Part shown: piece after piece, positions 51,724-60,952 of the stretch | Numbering within the stretch: position 1 is the stretch's first letter | Layout: each line of letters opens with the position of its first letter | NCBI RefSeq assembly: GCF_014168535.1 | Contig: NZ_CP060007.1 | Coordinates: forward strand, 744,001 to 808,000 | From: Lacibacter sediminis | GTDB lineage: Bacteria > Bacteroidota > Bacteroidia > Chitinophagales > Chitinophagaceae | Direction: 5' to 3' | Length of the DNA: 64,000 nt | The notes under the pieces: model-generated | What the model was told of the DNA's origin: nothing | What the model saw: the letters and a program-made list of their open reading frames with translations, nothing else | Databases searched by the model: none | Program-made: the position numbers and the translations under genes

Positions 51724-53727
51724 TTATTGTTTTTTAGGAACGATCTTAAAGGGTATCGAATGAATATTCACAGCATCAGGTTGAATGGTTTCTTCACCAC
51801 TGCCACGTGTTTGCACACCTTCCGTTTTATTGATGCCCTGCATTAATTTTTCAAATGGATTATTAGGCTTAGGCGTGTCGCCACGATTGAGACCCGGTGC
51901 AGCAAACACCTGGCGAAGATTCAACGCCGACTTCGCTGCGATCAGCTTTAATACATTCATTCCATCTGGCGGACCAATGCGGAAGATCCTTGTTAAACGA
52001 ACCGTATCGCCGGGATTAATAAAACAATCCATTGGTTGTTGATTGACCGCAGGAAACAACACATTTACAATATTATCGGGTTGTATTTCAAGGATGTTAT
52101 AATAAAGACGTTCTTGTCCATTGTTGATGATGCGTAAATTGTACCTGTCGTCATGTTGAAATACAATATTGCCTGAGGCATCTTTAATGGTCTTCTCAGG
52201 AAGATCTTTGATGATTGCATTATTATTTCCTTCTGCTTTTTTATAATCAATCGGAATAAATTCAAACACAACATTCAACTCTTCATTTTTCATATTGAGG
52301 TTGCGCAGGTAAGCAGCACGTCCATAGGCAGCAATCTTTGCACTGATGAATGTGGCGAGTTGTTCTTCAGTTGATGTTTTACTGCATACACCCAACCTGT
52401 AATCGCCGGAAGTAGAAATGTAAATAGAGTCGGTACTGAAACCAGCCGCACCATATTCAACAAACACATCACCTTGTGCTTCGGTAAGTTTCGCTTGCTT
52501 GATCTGAGAAACAATTTTTTTAACTGATGATGTAAGTGCTGCATCTGAAGATTTAATGGTAACAGGTACAGTAAGATCACCAAAGCTTACTTCATCTAAA
52601 AATGTCCAGGCGGTTTTTAAAACATCTTCACTTAATTCGGTATCAAGTTCCACTTCGCTGCTGTAATCGCCGGCGGTAACAATTGTGCCTTTGGCAATGG
52701 GTTTTGCTGTTTTCCTGTTATAAGTGTTGGATGGATAAAGTGAAATGGTTGTACCTGCAAACACACTGTAAATTTTACCACAGGCAATGGTTATTTTTTT
52801 CTTGTTGATGATCTGTTCTGTTGCATAATAGTTTGGCTTACCTAAAGCTTTGCCACCGAATATTTCTTTATCAAGATCGCCTTCTGCATTGGGTGTTTGC
52901 CCCGGCACCATCTTACTCATCTCTAAACGAATATTGTCGAACAAGCCACGGTAACTGGTTTTGCTATCGCTTTTTGCTAATGCTTTTGAGAAAGCAAGCG
53001 ACAAACTTCCGCAATGTTCATCACCACATTCCTGGTTAAGCTCCGATGCGGCTGATGCAAAAAACGCACTCATGGGTGCAAGGCCCGGTTTTGATTCGCC
53101 AAGACTGAATAAACCTTCATTAACTATTTTGGTATTTGCTGCAGGCTTGTATCCTTTGGGCGCATACTTTGTTGTTGTGCCACGGTAATTGCCAAGTCCG
53201 GATCTTGTACTTGTTCCACTATGGCAAGCATCAACGATCACCAACAGGTTGCCGTTATTCCCAAGATGCTTTCGTATTTCTTCCAGCTTTAATCCAAACA
53301 CATCATCTCTCAAATGTTTTTCAACACCTGCTTCATATTCCATTGGCGAATCGTAAGTAACCAATGCTTCATCGTAGCCATCAGCTTCATCGCCGTTATC
53401 GTCGATTACCTGTTGACCATGACCGCTGAAATGAAACACACAGATATCACCCGGTTTGGGTTTTGCGATCAGCTGTTGCTGCATGGCTGTGAGAATACCT
53501 GTTTTAGTGGCTTCTTTATCTTTAATAATGCGGATGTTTTCTTCTTTAAACCCCTGGCGCTTCAATGATTCTTTGATGAGAGGGATATCGTTATCAGCAT
53601 TGAGTTTGTTCCAGCCGCTTGAAGGAGCATAATTGGAAACTGCCACGATCAACGCATATTTTTCAGTTGTTTGGGCAGTTGCATGCAGCAACAAAGAGGA
53701 AAGGGTTAAAAGCAAAAAAAGTTTCAT
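51724..53727 (-). CDS. Secreted caspase-fold (peptidase C14-like) protein
   Basis: 667 residues from the ATG at 53727, which begins the signal peptide M-K-L-F-L-L-L-T ending H-A-T-A-Q; the longer ORF (from 53958) adds a basic, low-complexity stretch that would hide it. The caspase domain (about 20-290) has the catalytic dyad: His103 in F-H-F-S-G-H-G-Q-Q and Cys168 in I-V-D-A-C-H-S-G. D-E-A-D-G-Y-D-E-A-L lies between, as in metacaspase-like proteins. The C-terminal 370 residues carry beta-rich modules (about 300-640) ending in N-I-H-S-I-P-F-K. Secreted rather than cytoplasmic. It heads the minus-strand CHASE2 set and could be its effector, activated by an extracellular signal; that is inference. 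Confidence 0.9.
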   Translation of the reverse strand: MKLFLLLTLSSLLLHATAQTTEKYALIVAVSNYAPSSGWNKLNADNDIPLIKESLKRQGFKEENIRIIKDKEATKTGILTAMQQQLIAKPKPGDICVFHFSGHGQQVIDDNGDEADGYDEALVTYDSPMEYEAGVEKHLRDDVFGLKLEEIRKHLGNNGNLLVIVDACHSGTSTRSGLGNYRGTTTKYAPKGYKPAANTKIVNEGLFSLGESKPGLAPMSAFFASAASELNQECGDEHCGSLSLAFSKALAKSDSKTSYRGLFDNIRLEMSKMVPGQTPNAEGDLDKEIFGGKALGKPNYYATEQIINKKKITIACGKIYSVFAGTTISLYPSNTYNRKTAKPIAKGTIVTAGDYSSEVELDTELSEDVLKTAWTFLDEVSFGDLTVPVTIKSSDAALTSSVKKIVSQIKQAKLTEAQGDVFVEYGAAGFSTDSIYISTSGDYRLGVCSKTSTEEQLATFISAKIAAYGRAAYLRNLNMKNEELNVVFEFIPIDYKKAEGNNNAIIKDLPEKTIKDASGNIVFQHDDRYNLRIINNGQERLYYNILEIQPDNIVNVLFPAVNQQPMDCFINPGDTVRLTRIFRIGPPDGMNVLKLIAAKSALNLRQVFAAPGLNRGDTPKPNNPFEKLMQGINKTEGVQTRGSGEETIQPDAVNIHSIPFKIVPKKQ

Positions 53728-53873
53728 TTGATGGCCGGGGATTGGTGATCCCGTTTGCTGAAACAATGTTAGTAATGAAGTATAGCTCTTGCCATACCCT
53801 CTGCATGGTATTTTCAAGTTGGCTGAGCTTATCTTAATTCGGTCGATTGCCTCAATCTTTCTATTTTTAACAC

Positions 53874-55022
53874 ATGTGGGCTGTTCTATTTTATTTCTGT
53901 GCCGGGGTGATCTTGTACTCTTATCTTGGCTACCCGGTGCTGCTGTATATTTTTTCATTCAATCGAAAAGAAAAACCTGGTTTCAGTAATGGAGATGAAC
54001 CTGCAGTATCCATGATCATTGCGGCTTATAACGAAGAAAAAGTGATTGGTTTGAAAGTGCAGAACACACTTGCACTCGATTATCCTTCTTCTAAACTTCA
54101 GATTATTGTTGCAGCTTTTGGGTCAACAGATGCCACTGAAGCTATTGCAGCATCGTTTGATCGTGTACTTGTATTACATGAACATCAACGAAAAGGGAAA
54201 GCTGCTGCTATTAACGAAGCTGTGAAACAGGCAGTTCATCCCATCATTGTATTGACCGATGCAAATACTGTTTTATCAACACAAACTTTAAAACAACTGA
54301 TCGCTCCTTTTGCTGATGAACAAACGGGCGCAGTGGCAGGAGAAAAGAAAGTGATCAGTGCCGATGGAGCCGCTGTTTCAGGTGAGGGAATGTATTGGCA
54401 ATACGAATCGTGGTTAAAAAAACAGGAGACAAAGTTTTATACCGTTGTTGGTGCAGCAGGCGAGCTGTTTGCCTTACGAAAAGAATTATTTGTGCCGGTG
54501 CCTGAACAAACCATTACCGATGATTTTTTCATTTCAATCAACGTGAACTTTCAATATAAGAAAGTGCAGTATGCTGCAAATGCTGTAAGTACAGAAACTG
54601 CATCTCCATCCTTAACCGATGAATGGAAACGAAAAGTAAGGATTGCAGCAGGCGGCATTCAGTCCCTTTCTTTATTGGGTAAAGCACTTAACCCGCTTCT
54701 ATATCCGCTGCTGGCATTTCAGTTCTTTTCGCACAGGGTTCTGCGTTGGATGTTTTGTGCACCTGCATTGCTTTTTCTTTTTTTAAGTAACCTGCTATTG
54801 GTTCTTACCAATGCAGGTGAGGTGTTTTTGTGGTTAATGATCCTGCAGATCTTGTTTTACATATTCGCTTTAATCGGTTGGCAGTTGGCCAGAAATAACC
54901 GTTCATTTTTCCTGTTCAACATTCCGTTTTATATCGTGTTTATGCATGCGGCTATGCTGGCAGGCATAGTACGTTATGCTAACGGTCAGCAATCAGTGCT
55001 TTGGGAAAAAGCAGATCGCTAA
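53874..55022 (+). CDS. Glycosyltransferase family 2 with an altered nucleotide-binding motif
   Basis: 382 residues. A hydrophobic N-terminus (about 1-27) is followed by a GT-A fold (about 45-280): V-S-M-I-I-A-A-Y-N-E-E-K, then V-A-A-F-G-S-T-D-A-T, where family members usually read S-D-G-S-T-D, then L-T-D-A-N-T (DXD-type metal site), T-I-T-D-D-F and K-R-K-V-R-I-A. At least three further transmembrane helices (about 280-370) end the protein. It is a membrane-bound processive or transfer enzyme making envelope or exported polysaccharide. The Phe at 54117-54119 replaces the Asp that contacts uridine in SpsA-type enzymes; the metal-binding motif is intact. Divergent from the caspase gene. Confidence 0.9.
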   Translation: MWAVLFYFCAGVILYSYLGYPVLLYIFSFNRKEKPGFSNGDEPAVSMIIAAYNEEKVIGLKVQNTLALDYPSSKLQIIVAAFGSTDATEAIAASFDRVLVLHEHQRKGKAAAINEAVKQAVHPIIVLTDANTVLSTQTLKQLIAPFADEQTGAVAGEKKVISADGAAVSGEGMYWQYESWLKKQETKFYTVVGAAGELFALRKELFVPVPEQTITDDFFISINVNFQYKKVQYAANAVSTETASPSLTDEWKRKVRIAAGGIQSLSLLGKALNPLLYPLLAFQFFSHRVLRWMFCAPALLFLFLSNLLLVLTNAGEVFLWLMILQILFYIFALIGWQLARNNRSFFLFNIPFYIVFMHAAMLAGIVRYANGQQSVLWEKADR

Positions 55023-55121
55023 CAGTTGCTAAATGTTTCTTCAATAATTTCATATTCCTAAATTTCATTTATCAGCACAACTACTACTATACTGAGCAGC
55101 CCTATCGAATACCTGAAAGGT

Positions 55122-57182
55122 GTGGGTCCTTTACGTGGAGATCTGTTAAAAAAAGAACTCAACATCTTTACGTTTGGTGATTTACTCGAGCATTTTCCCT
55201 ACCGCCATTTGGATAAAACCAAGATCACACCCATAGCACAAGTGAACATGAGTATGGATTATGTGCAGGTGGCAGGCCGCCTAACTGATTTTGAAATTGT
55301 AGGCGAACGAAAAGGAAAAAGACTCATTGCACATATCAGGGATAACAGCGGCACAATGGAACTTACCTGGTTCCAGGGAATTAACTGGGTGCAGAAAATG
55401 ATGGCCATTGGTGAAGAATTCTTAGTGTTTGGAAAGCTGGGCTTCTTCATGGGCAAGCCGCAGATCGTTCATCCCGAACTGGAAGTACGCACGCAGGCAA
55501 ACGCAGTTGGTAAATCGTTACTGGAACCGATCTATCCCACAACAGAAAAATTAAAAGTACGGGGGTTGAATGGCCGCAGTATTGCCAAACTTACTGCTGT
55601 GTTGTTGCCTCAGATCCATGTAAAAGATCTGCCCGAAAATTTGCCGGAGAGCATCATCAAAGAATTAAAATTTCCCTCCCGCTACGAAGCTTATTGCCAT
55701 ATTCATTTTCCTGCTGATCAATCGCAATACGACAATGCGCTGCGACGGTTGAAATTTGAAGAGCTCTTTTTTGCCCAGCTTCGCATGGGCATGATCAAGG
55801 GTAACCGTCATCGTTTTTCCAAAGGAATTGTGTTTGATAAAGTAGGGGATATCTTCAATGATTTTTATAACCATCATCTTCCTTTTCAATTAACCGGCGC
55901 ACAAAAAAGAGTACTGAAAGAAATAAGACAGGATACTGCACGTGGTCACCAGATGAATCGTTTACTGCAAGGCGATGTAGGTAGTGGAAAAACCATCGTT
56001 GCTTTATTAACCATGTTGCTTGCTGCAGATAATGGTTACCAGAGTTGTTTAATGGCGCCAACGGAAATATTGGCGCAACAGCATTTCAACAGCCTCTCAA
56101 AATTGTTGAGCGAAATGAATGTGAGTATCCGCATACTCACAGGGTCAACCAAAAAAGCAGAACGGGAAAAGATATTGAGCGGGCTCCAATCTGGCGATAT
56201 ACAACTGCTCGTAGGTACTCATGCACTCATTGAAGGAGTGGTGCAGTTTAAAAACCTTGGGTTGGCAATCGTTGATGAGCAGCATCGCTTTGGTGTGGCA
56301 CAACGTGCAGAGCTGCAAACAAAAGCCACCATTCCACCACATGTATTGGTGATGACGGCAACGCCAATTCCACGCACTATGGCGATGACGGCTTACGGCG
56401 ATCTTGATTATAGTGTAATGGATGAATTACCACCGGGACGTAAACCCATCACCACTGTTCATCGTTATGAAACTGCAAGGCCTTCGATCATGGACTTTGT
56501 AAAACAGGAAATAGCCAAAGGACGACAGGCTTATTTTATTTATCCGTTGATCGAAGAAAGCTCTAAGCTGGATTTTGAAAACCTGATGAAAGGCTACGAA
56601 GAAGTAAAAGCATTTTTCCCGGAGCCAAACTACTACATCAGTATGGTGCATGGCAAACAAAAGCCTGAAATAAAGGACACCAACATGATGCGTTTTAAAA
56701 CCAATGATACACAAATCATGGTGGCAACTACGGTTATTGAGGTGGGGGTTGATGTACCTAATGCAAGTGTTATGGTGATGGAAAGTGCAGAACGTTTTGG
56801 TTTATCGCAGCTTCACCAGCTGCGTGGAAGGGTGGGCCGGGGAAGCGAACAGAGTTTTTGCATTCTTTTAACAGGGCAGAAATTAACGAATGATGCCCGT
56901 GAACGGTTAAAGATAATGTGTGCAACAAATGATGGTTTCCTCATTGCAGAAAAAGATCTTGAACTGCGTGGACCAGGTGATATTGAAGGAACAAGACAGA
57001 GTGGTATGCTCAATTTTAAACTGGCGAGTATAGTGCAGGACAAAGACCTGTTGGAAATCGCAAAGAATTTGAGCGACCGTCTGCTGCAAGACGATCCGGA
57101 TTTGTCTTCGGCAGAAAATTTGCTGTTGAAATCATACCTGTTGTTAAAAAAAGGAAAAACGGAGTGGAGCAGAGTGGCTTAG
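55122..57182 (+). CDS. recG: ATP-dependent DNA helicase RecG
   Basis: 686 residues from a GTG at 55122, but the conserved RecG N-terminus S-S-P-I-E-Y-L-K-G-V-G-P is encoded upstream of it in the same frame. The frame is open back to the TAA at 55059 with only ATT, ATA, ATC and CTG (55092) codons available, so the true start is a rare codon or a base is wrong. Wedge OB domain (about 50-150), helicase core with Q-G-D-V-G-S-G-K-T (Walker A), V-D-E-Q-H-R-F-G, M-T-A-T-P-I-P-R-T and H-Q-L-R-G-R-V-G-R-G. It reverses stalled forks and processes D-loops. A single-copy housekeeping gene in bacteria, so functional. Confidence 0.95.
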   Translation: MGPLRGDLLKKELNIFTFGDLLEHFPYRHLDKTKITPIAQVNMSMDYVQVAGRLTDFEIVGERKGKRLIAHIRDNSGTMELTWFQGINWVQKMMAIGEEFLVFGKLGFFMGKPQIVHPELEVRTQANAVGKSLLEPIYPTTEKLKVRGLNGRSIAKLTAVLLPQIHVKDLPENLPESIIKELKFPSRYEAYCHIHFPADQSQYDNALRRLKFEELFFAQLRMGMIKGNRHRFSKGIVFDKVGDIFNDFYNHHLPFQLTGAQKRVLKEIRQDTARGHQMNRLLQGDVGSGKTIVALLTMLLAADNGYQSCLMAPTEILAQQHFNSLSKLLSEMNVSIRILTGSTKKAEREKILSGLQSGDIQLLVGTHALIEGVVQFKNLGLAIVDEQHRFGVAQRAELQTKATIPPHVLVMTATPIPRTMAMTAYGDLDYSVMDELPPGRKPITTVHRYETARPSIMDFVKQEIAKGRQAYFIYPLIEESSKLDFENLMKGYEEVKAFFPEPNYYISMVHGKQKPEIKDTNMMRFKTNDTQIMVATTVIEVGVDVPNASVMVMESAERFGLSQLHQLRGRVGRGSEQSFCILLTGQKLTNDARERLKIMCATNDGFLIAEKDLELRGPGDIEGTRQSGMLNFKLASIVQDKDLLEIAKNLSDRLLQDDPDLSSAENLLLKSYLLLKKGKTEWSRVA

Positions 57183-57255
57183 TGTAAAATAAGCGATAGT
57201 TATTTCCGTTTTAAAGTTTTAAATTCAAAGTCCCGTAGCATAAGAAAATATTTAC

Positions 57256-58074
57256 ATGAAAGTACTCCGACTCCTCATTACACCTTGCTTGTTTTTGGCT
57301 GCACCTCTGTTCAGCTTTTCACAACTTTATTTTGTTGAAAACAAAGGTCAGTGGGATCAACAGGTGCACTTTAAAACGGAGGCGGGCAACAGTGCTTTCT
57401 TTCTTACGAAAGATGGTTACAGCATCTTGATCAATCACCCGGAAGATTATCAGCGTTTGGCTGAATTCAATCATGGTCATGGGTTCGATTCATTGGTAAA
57501 ATACAATGCAAGAGCTACAGCTCCTGAAAAAATGCGGGCGCATGCTTTTCGTGTAAAATTCCTGGGTGGCAATTTCAATTCAAAACCCATCATGGAAAAA
57601 CCGCTACCGGGAATTGAAAACTATTTTATCGGCAACGATCCGTCAAAATGGGCAAGTGAATGCCGCTTGTACCAGGCGATTACTTACAAGAATGTTTACC
57701 CGAATATTGATGTGCGCTATTATGTGCAGGACGATCAGTTGAAATATGATGTAGTGGTTTATCCGGGTGCAGATGTATCAAAGATCCAGATGCGTTATGA
57801 AGGTGCCGATAAGTTAACGATCCGTGATAACGAATTGGTAGTAGGAACTTCGGTTGGTGAGGCCCGTGAGTTAAAGCCTTACACTTATCAATTTGTTAAC
57901 GGCAAACGTGAAGTGGTTGGCAACAAATACAAGATAACCGGTAACACGGTAAGTTTTGATGTAAAGGCATACAACAAATCAACTACGTTAATTATTGATC
58001 CATCGTTGGTGTTCTCTTCTTTCAGCCGAAGCACGGCTGATAACTGGGGGCTTTACAGCAACACCCGGTGCTGA
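57256..58074 (+). CDS. 5' part of a frameshifted SBBP/PKD/CHU_C surface protein
   Basis: 272 residues in this frame before a premature TGA. Signal peptide ending F-S-F-S-Q, then a DUF7948-like domain (about 23-260) with F-V-E-N-K-G-Q-W-D and L-S-F-D-V-K-A-Y-N type strands, ending in I-I-D-P-S-L-V-F-S-S-F. That last element normally opens the SBBP beta-propeller repeats, which are found only in the next frame (57995-60868). A single extra G in a run of five (58046-58050) explains the break: reading four G gives D-N-W-G-F-T-A-T-P-G. The full product would be 1203 residues. Either a real frameshift (possibly phase-variable) or a sequencing error. Confidence 0.85.
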   Translation: MKVLRLLITPCLFLAAPLFSFSQLYFVENKGQWDQQVHFKTEAGNSAFFLTKDGYSILINHPEDYQRLAEFNHGHGFDSLVKYNARATAPEKMRAHAFRVKFLGGNFNSKPIMEKPLPGIENYFIGNDPSKWASECRLYQAITYKNVYPNIDVRYYVQDDQLKYDVVVYPGADVSKIQMRYEGADKLTIRDNELVVGTSVGEARELKPYTYQFVNGKREVVGNKYKITGNTVSFDVKAYNKSTTLIIDPSLVFSSFSRSTADNWGLYSNTRC

Positions 58075-60868
58075 TGGTAGTTTTTTTGGTGGTGGTATTG
58101 CACAACCGTCAGGATTCCCTACAACAGCTGGTGCAATACAAGGAACAGGAAGCGGCCCTGCCGGTGCAGGCTCTCCACCTGATATTGCCATTATCAAGTT
58201 GTCACCCGATGGAAGAACCAGGTTGTATGCAACATATCTTGGCGGCAATCAATTAGATCAGCCACACAGTCTTATTGCCGATGCAGCAGGCAATCTTGTC
58301 ATTGCCGGCCGTACAAATTCAGGCGCAAACTTTCCCGGAACATTGGTAGGTACAGGAGGGGGCTATGATATTTTCGTAACAAAAATTAATGCAACCGGTA
58401 CTGCCATTATTGGCTCCTTGCGTATTGGCGGCACAGGGGATGATGGTACAAATATTACTGCAACCCGTGGTGGTGCAAATTCCCTTCAACGCTTTTATGG
58501 TGATGACGGAAGAAGTGAAGTAATTCTTGATCCTGGGGGGAATATTTTACTTGCTTCTTCAACAAGATCAACAAACTTTCCAACGCAAAATGGTTTTCAA
58601 ACAGGATTACTTGGAAGCCAGGATGCAGTGATCCTGAAAATAAATTCAAACTCAACAGCAGTTATCTGGAGTACAACATTGGGTGGCAATGCTGACGATG
58701 CTGGTTTTGTGTTATCCGTAAATCCATTGAGCCCTGCAAATATTTATGTGGGTGGAGGTACCAGCAGTAGCAGCAATTTCGCAGGTATAGGAGGAGGAGT
58801 TTTGCAAGGAACATATAACGGTGGTATTGCTGATGGATATGTAGCTGAACTGCAGGATAATGGGGGAAGTGTTAGTGTCGTCCGCTCAACTTATCTTGGT
58901 ACAGGTAACATCGATATTGTTTATGGTGTTCAATTCGATGCAAAAGGATTTCCTTATGTAATGGGCATCACAACGGGTAACTGGCCTGTAATAAATGCAG
59001 CCTACTCGGTTGCTAATTCAAGGCAGTTTATAGCCAAGCTCCGTCCCGATCTCAGCGCTTTTGTTTACTCAACCACGTTTGGTACAAGCGGTGCACTTAA
59101 TCCAAACATTTCTCCTGTTGCTTTCCTCGTTGATAATTGTGAGAATGTGTATGTTTCCGGATGGGGTGGTGGAGCAAACAGTTTCGGAGGTACATCCGGT
59201 TATCCAACTTCCGGCACAAATGGATTGCCTGTAACAGCCGATGCGTTTCAACGAAATACCGATGGAAGTGATTTTTACTTTTTTGTGTTGCAAAAAAACG
59301 CAGCTTCTCAGTTATATGGAAGTTTTTTTGGACAGTTAGGCGGTGGTGGTGGTTTAGAACATGTGGATGGTGGCACCAGCCGGTTCGATGCAAATGGGGT
59401 CATCTACCAAGCCATGTGTGCCAATTGTAAAAATGTTGCCAGCGGGGTTCCGCTTAGTGCGCCTTTCCCGATTACAGCAGGCGTATATGGTAATACAAAT
59501 CCTGCAACAGGAAGTGGTTGTAATCTTGGTATGGTGAAAATGAGATTTGATTTGTCAGGTATTGATGTATCTCTCCGGGCAGTAGGAGCAAAGCAATTAA
59601 ATTTCTGTTTACCGGCTACCATCCAGTTTACAGACACCATACGTGAAGCAAAGCAATATATCTGGATATGGGGAGATGGAACACGCAATGATACAACCAC
59701 TGTTAATCCATTCACGCACACTTATACCAGCACAGGATTTTTTGATGTGAAAGTAATAGGTATCGATAGTAACTCTTGTAATGTAAAAGATTCAGCATTC
59801 ATGCGCATTCGTGTAACAACTGATTCTGTAGATGTTGATTTCAGCTTTGCAAGACAGAATTGTAACAGTCTTACCTTCCAGTTTACCAATACAAGTGATA
59901 TACGAACCGCTTCAACTCCGTTCGGCCCAAGATCGTTTATGTGGGTTTGGGGTGATGGGTCGAAGAATGATACAATACCCGGATTCTCTCCGCCGGTATC
60001 GCATACTTTCCCCGGCATAGGTTCTTATGATGTTCGCTTGGTATTGATCGATTCAAATTATTGTAACCTTGGTGACGCTGACAGTATTGTCAACTTTCAG
60101 GTAATTGATAACATCCGGGCAGGATTCAGCATCAGTTCTGTTTGTGTACCTGATACAATTAGTGTGATAGACACTTCATTGGGTGCCTTAACTTATCTAT
60201 GGGTAAGCAGCGATGGTCAGCGATCAACAGATCCATTACCGGCATTTGTTTACAATACACCGGGCACCTACAGTATTACACAATACATCTTCAATCCCAA
60301 TAGTTGTAATCTTGTCGATTCAACAACAAGAAGTTTTCTTGCAGTGGGTCCGCCGACAGCAGGATTCTTATACAATCCAAACCCATCACAAGAAAACACA
60401 GCTACCAGGTTTACCAGCACGGCATCGGATGATGTAGTATCGTGGTTGTGGGATTTCGGTGATGGAGGTACATCCACACAACGTGATCCTATTTACCAAT
60501 ACACCGCACCGGGCATTAATACAGTTTGTCAAACGGTAACAAATGCTGCCGGTTGTGTTGATTCCGTATGTATTCCGGTTGAATCCATCATCAACGTCGT
60601 AAATGATCTGCCATCGGCCTTTACACCTAATGGCGATGGTGTGAATGATATCTTCTTTGTTCGTGGATTCGGTATTACCAAAATGACTTTACGTGTATAT
60701 AACCGCCAGGGATTGATGGTGTTTGAAAGCCGTTCGCAAAATATTGGATGGGACGGTACGTACAAAGGAACGCCACAACCAATGGACGCTTATGCATGGA
60801 CTTTAGAAGTAGAATATTTCACCGGTGAGAAATTCCGAAAGAAAGGCGACGTAACACTCATCAGGTAA
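57995..60868 (+). CDS. 3' part of the frameshifted SBBP/PKD/CHU_C surface protein (gliding-type C-terminus)
   Basis: Open frame of 957 codons; meaningful homology starts near codon 18 (G-F-T-A-T-P-G-A-D-G-S-F), so the ATG at 57995 is probably not used. Contains SBBP-type repeats (about codons 50-500; K-L-S-P-D-G-R-T and K-I-N-A-T-G-T), two or three PKD domains (about 550-820; W-I-W-G-D-G-T-R-N-D, W-L-W-D-F-G-D-G-G-T-S-T) and a CHU_C domain (about 865-957) with F-T-P-N-G-D-G-V-N-D-I-F and G-W-D-G-T-Y-K-G. CHU_C (type B) tails direct secretion by T9SS; such giants act as surface adhesins. The PorP/SprF gene next door is the usual partner for CHU_C cargo. Confidence 0.9.
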   Translation: MIHRWCSLLSAEARLITGGFTATPGADGSFFGGGIAQPSGFPTTAGAIQGTGSGPAGAGSPPDIAIIKLSPDGRTRLYATYLGGNQLDQPHSLIADAAGNLVIAGRTNSGANFPGTLVGTGGGYDIFVTKINATGTAIIGSLRIGGTGDDGTNITATRGGANSLQRFYGDDGRSEVILDPGGNILLASSTRSTNFPTQNGFQTGLLGSQDAVILKINSNSTAVIWSTTLGGNADDAGFVLSVNPLSPANIYVGGGTSSSSNFAGIGGGVLQGTYNGGIADGYVAELQDNGGSVSVVRSTYLGTGNIDIVYGVQFDAKGFPYVMGITTGNWPVINAAYSVANSRQFIAKLRPDLSAFVYSTTFGTSGALNPNISPVAFLVDNCENVYVSGWGGGANSFGGTSGYPTSGTNGLPVTADAFQRNTDGSDFYFFVLQKNAASQLYGSFFGQLGGGGGLEHVDGGTSRFDANGVIYQAMCANCKNVASGVPLSAPFPITAGVYGNTNPATGSGCNLGMVKMRFDLSGIDVSLRAVGAKQLNFCLPATIQFTDTIREAKQYIWIWGDGTRNDTTTVNPFTHTYTSTGFFDVKVIGIDSNSCNVKDSAFMRIRVTTDSVDVDFSFARQNCNSLTFQFTNTSDIRTASTPFGPRSFMWVWGDGSKNDTIPGFSPPVSHTFPGIGSYDVRLVLIDSNYCNLGDADSIVNFQVIDNIRAGFSISSVCVPDTISVIDTSLGALTYLWVSSDGQRSTDPLPAFVYNTPGTYSITQYIFNPNSCNLVDSTTRSFLAVGPPTAGFLYNPNPSQENTATRFTSTASDDVVSWLWDFGDGGTSTQRDPIYQYTAPGINTVCQTVTNAAGCVDSVCIPVESIINVVNDLPSAFTPNGDGVNDIFFVRGFGITKMTLRVYNRQGLMVFESRSQNIGWDGTYKGTPQPMDAYAWTLEVEYFTGEKFRKKGDVTLIR

Positions 60869-60952
60869 CGAGTATAAAAACCTGCAGTACCCTATATCCA
60901 GATTTGACAGAACCAGAACCATCAGCTTGTGTAAACGTTTAAAAGAAGAGCT

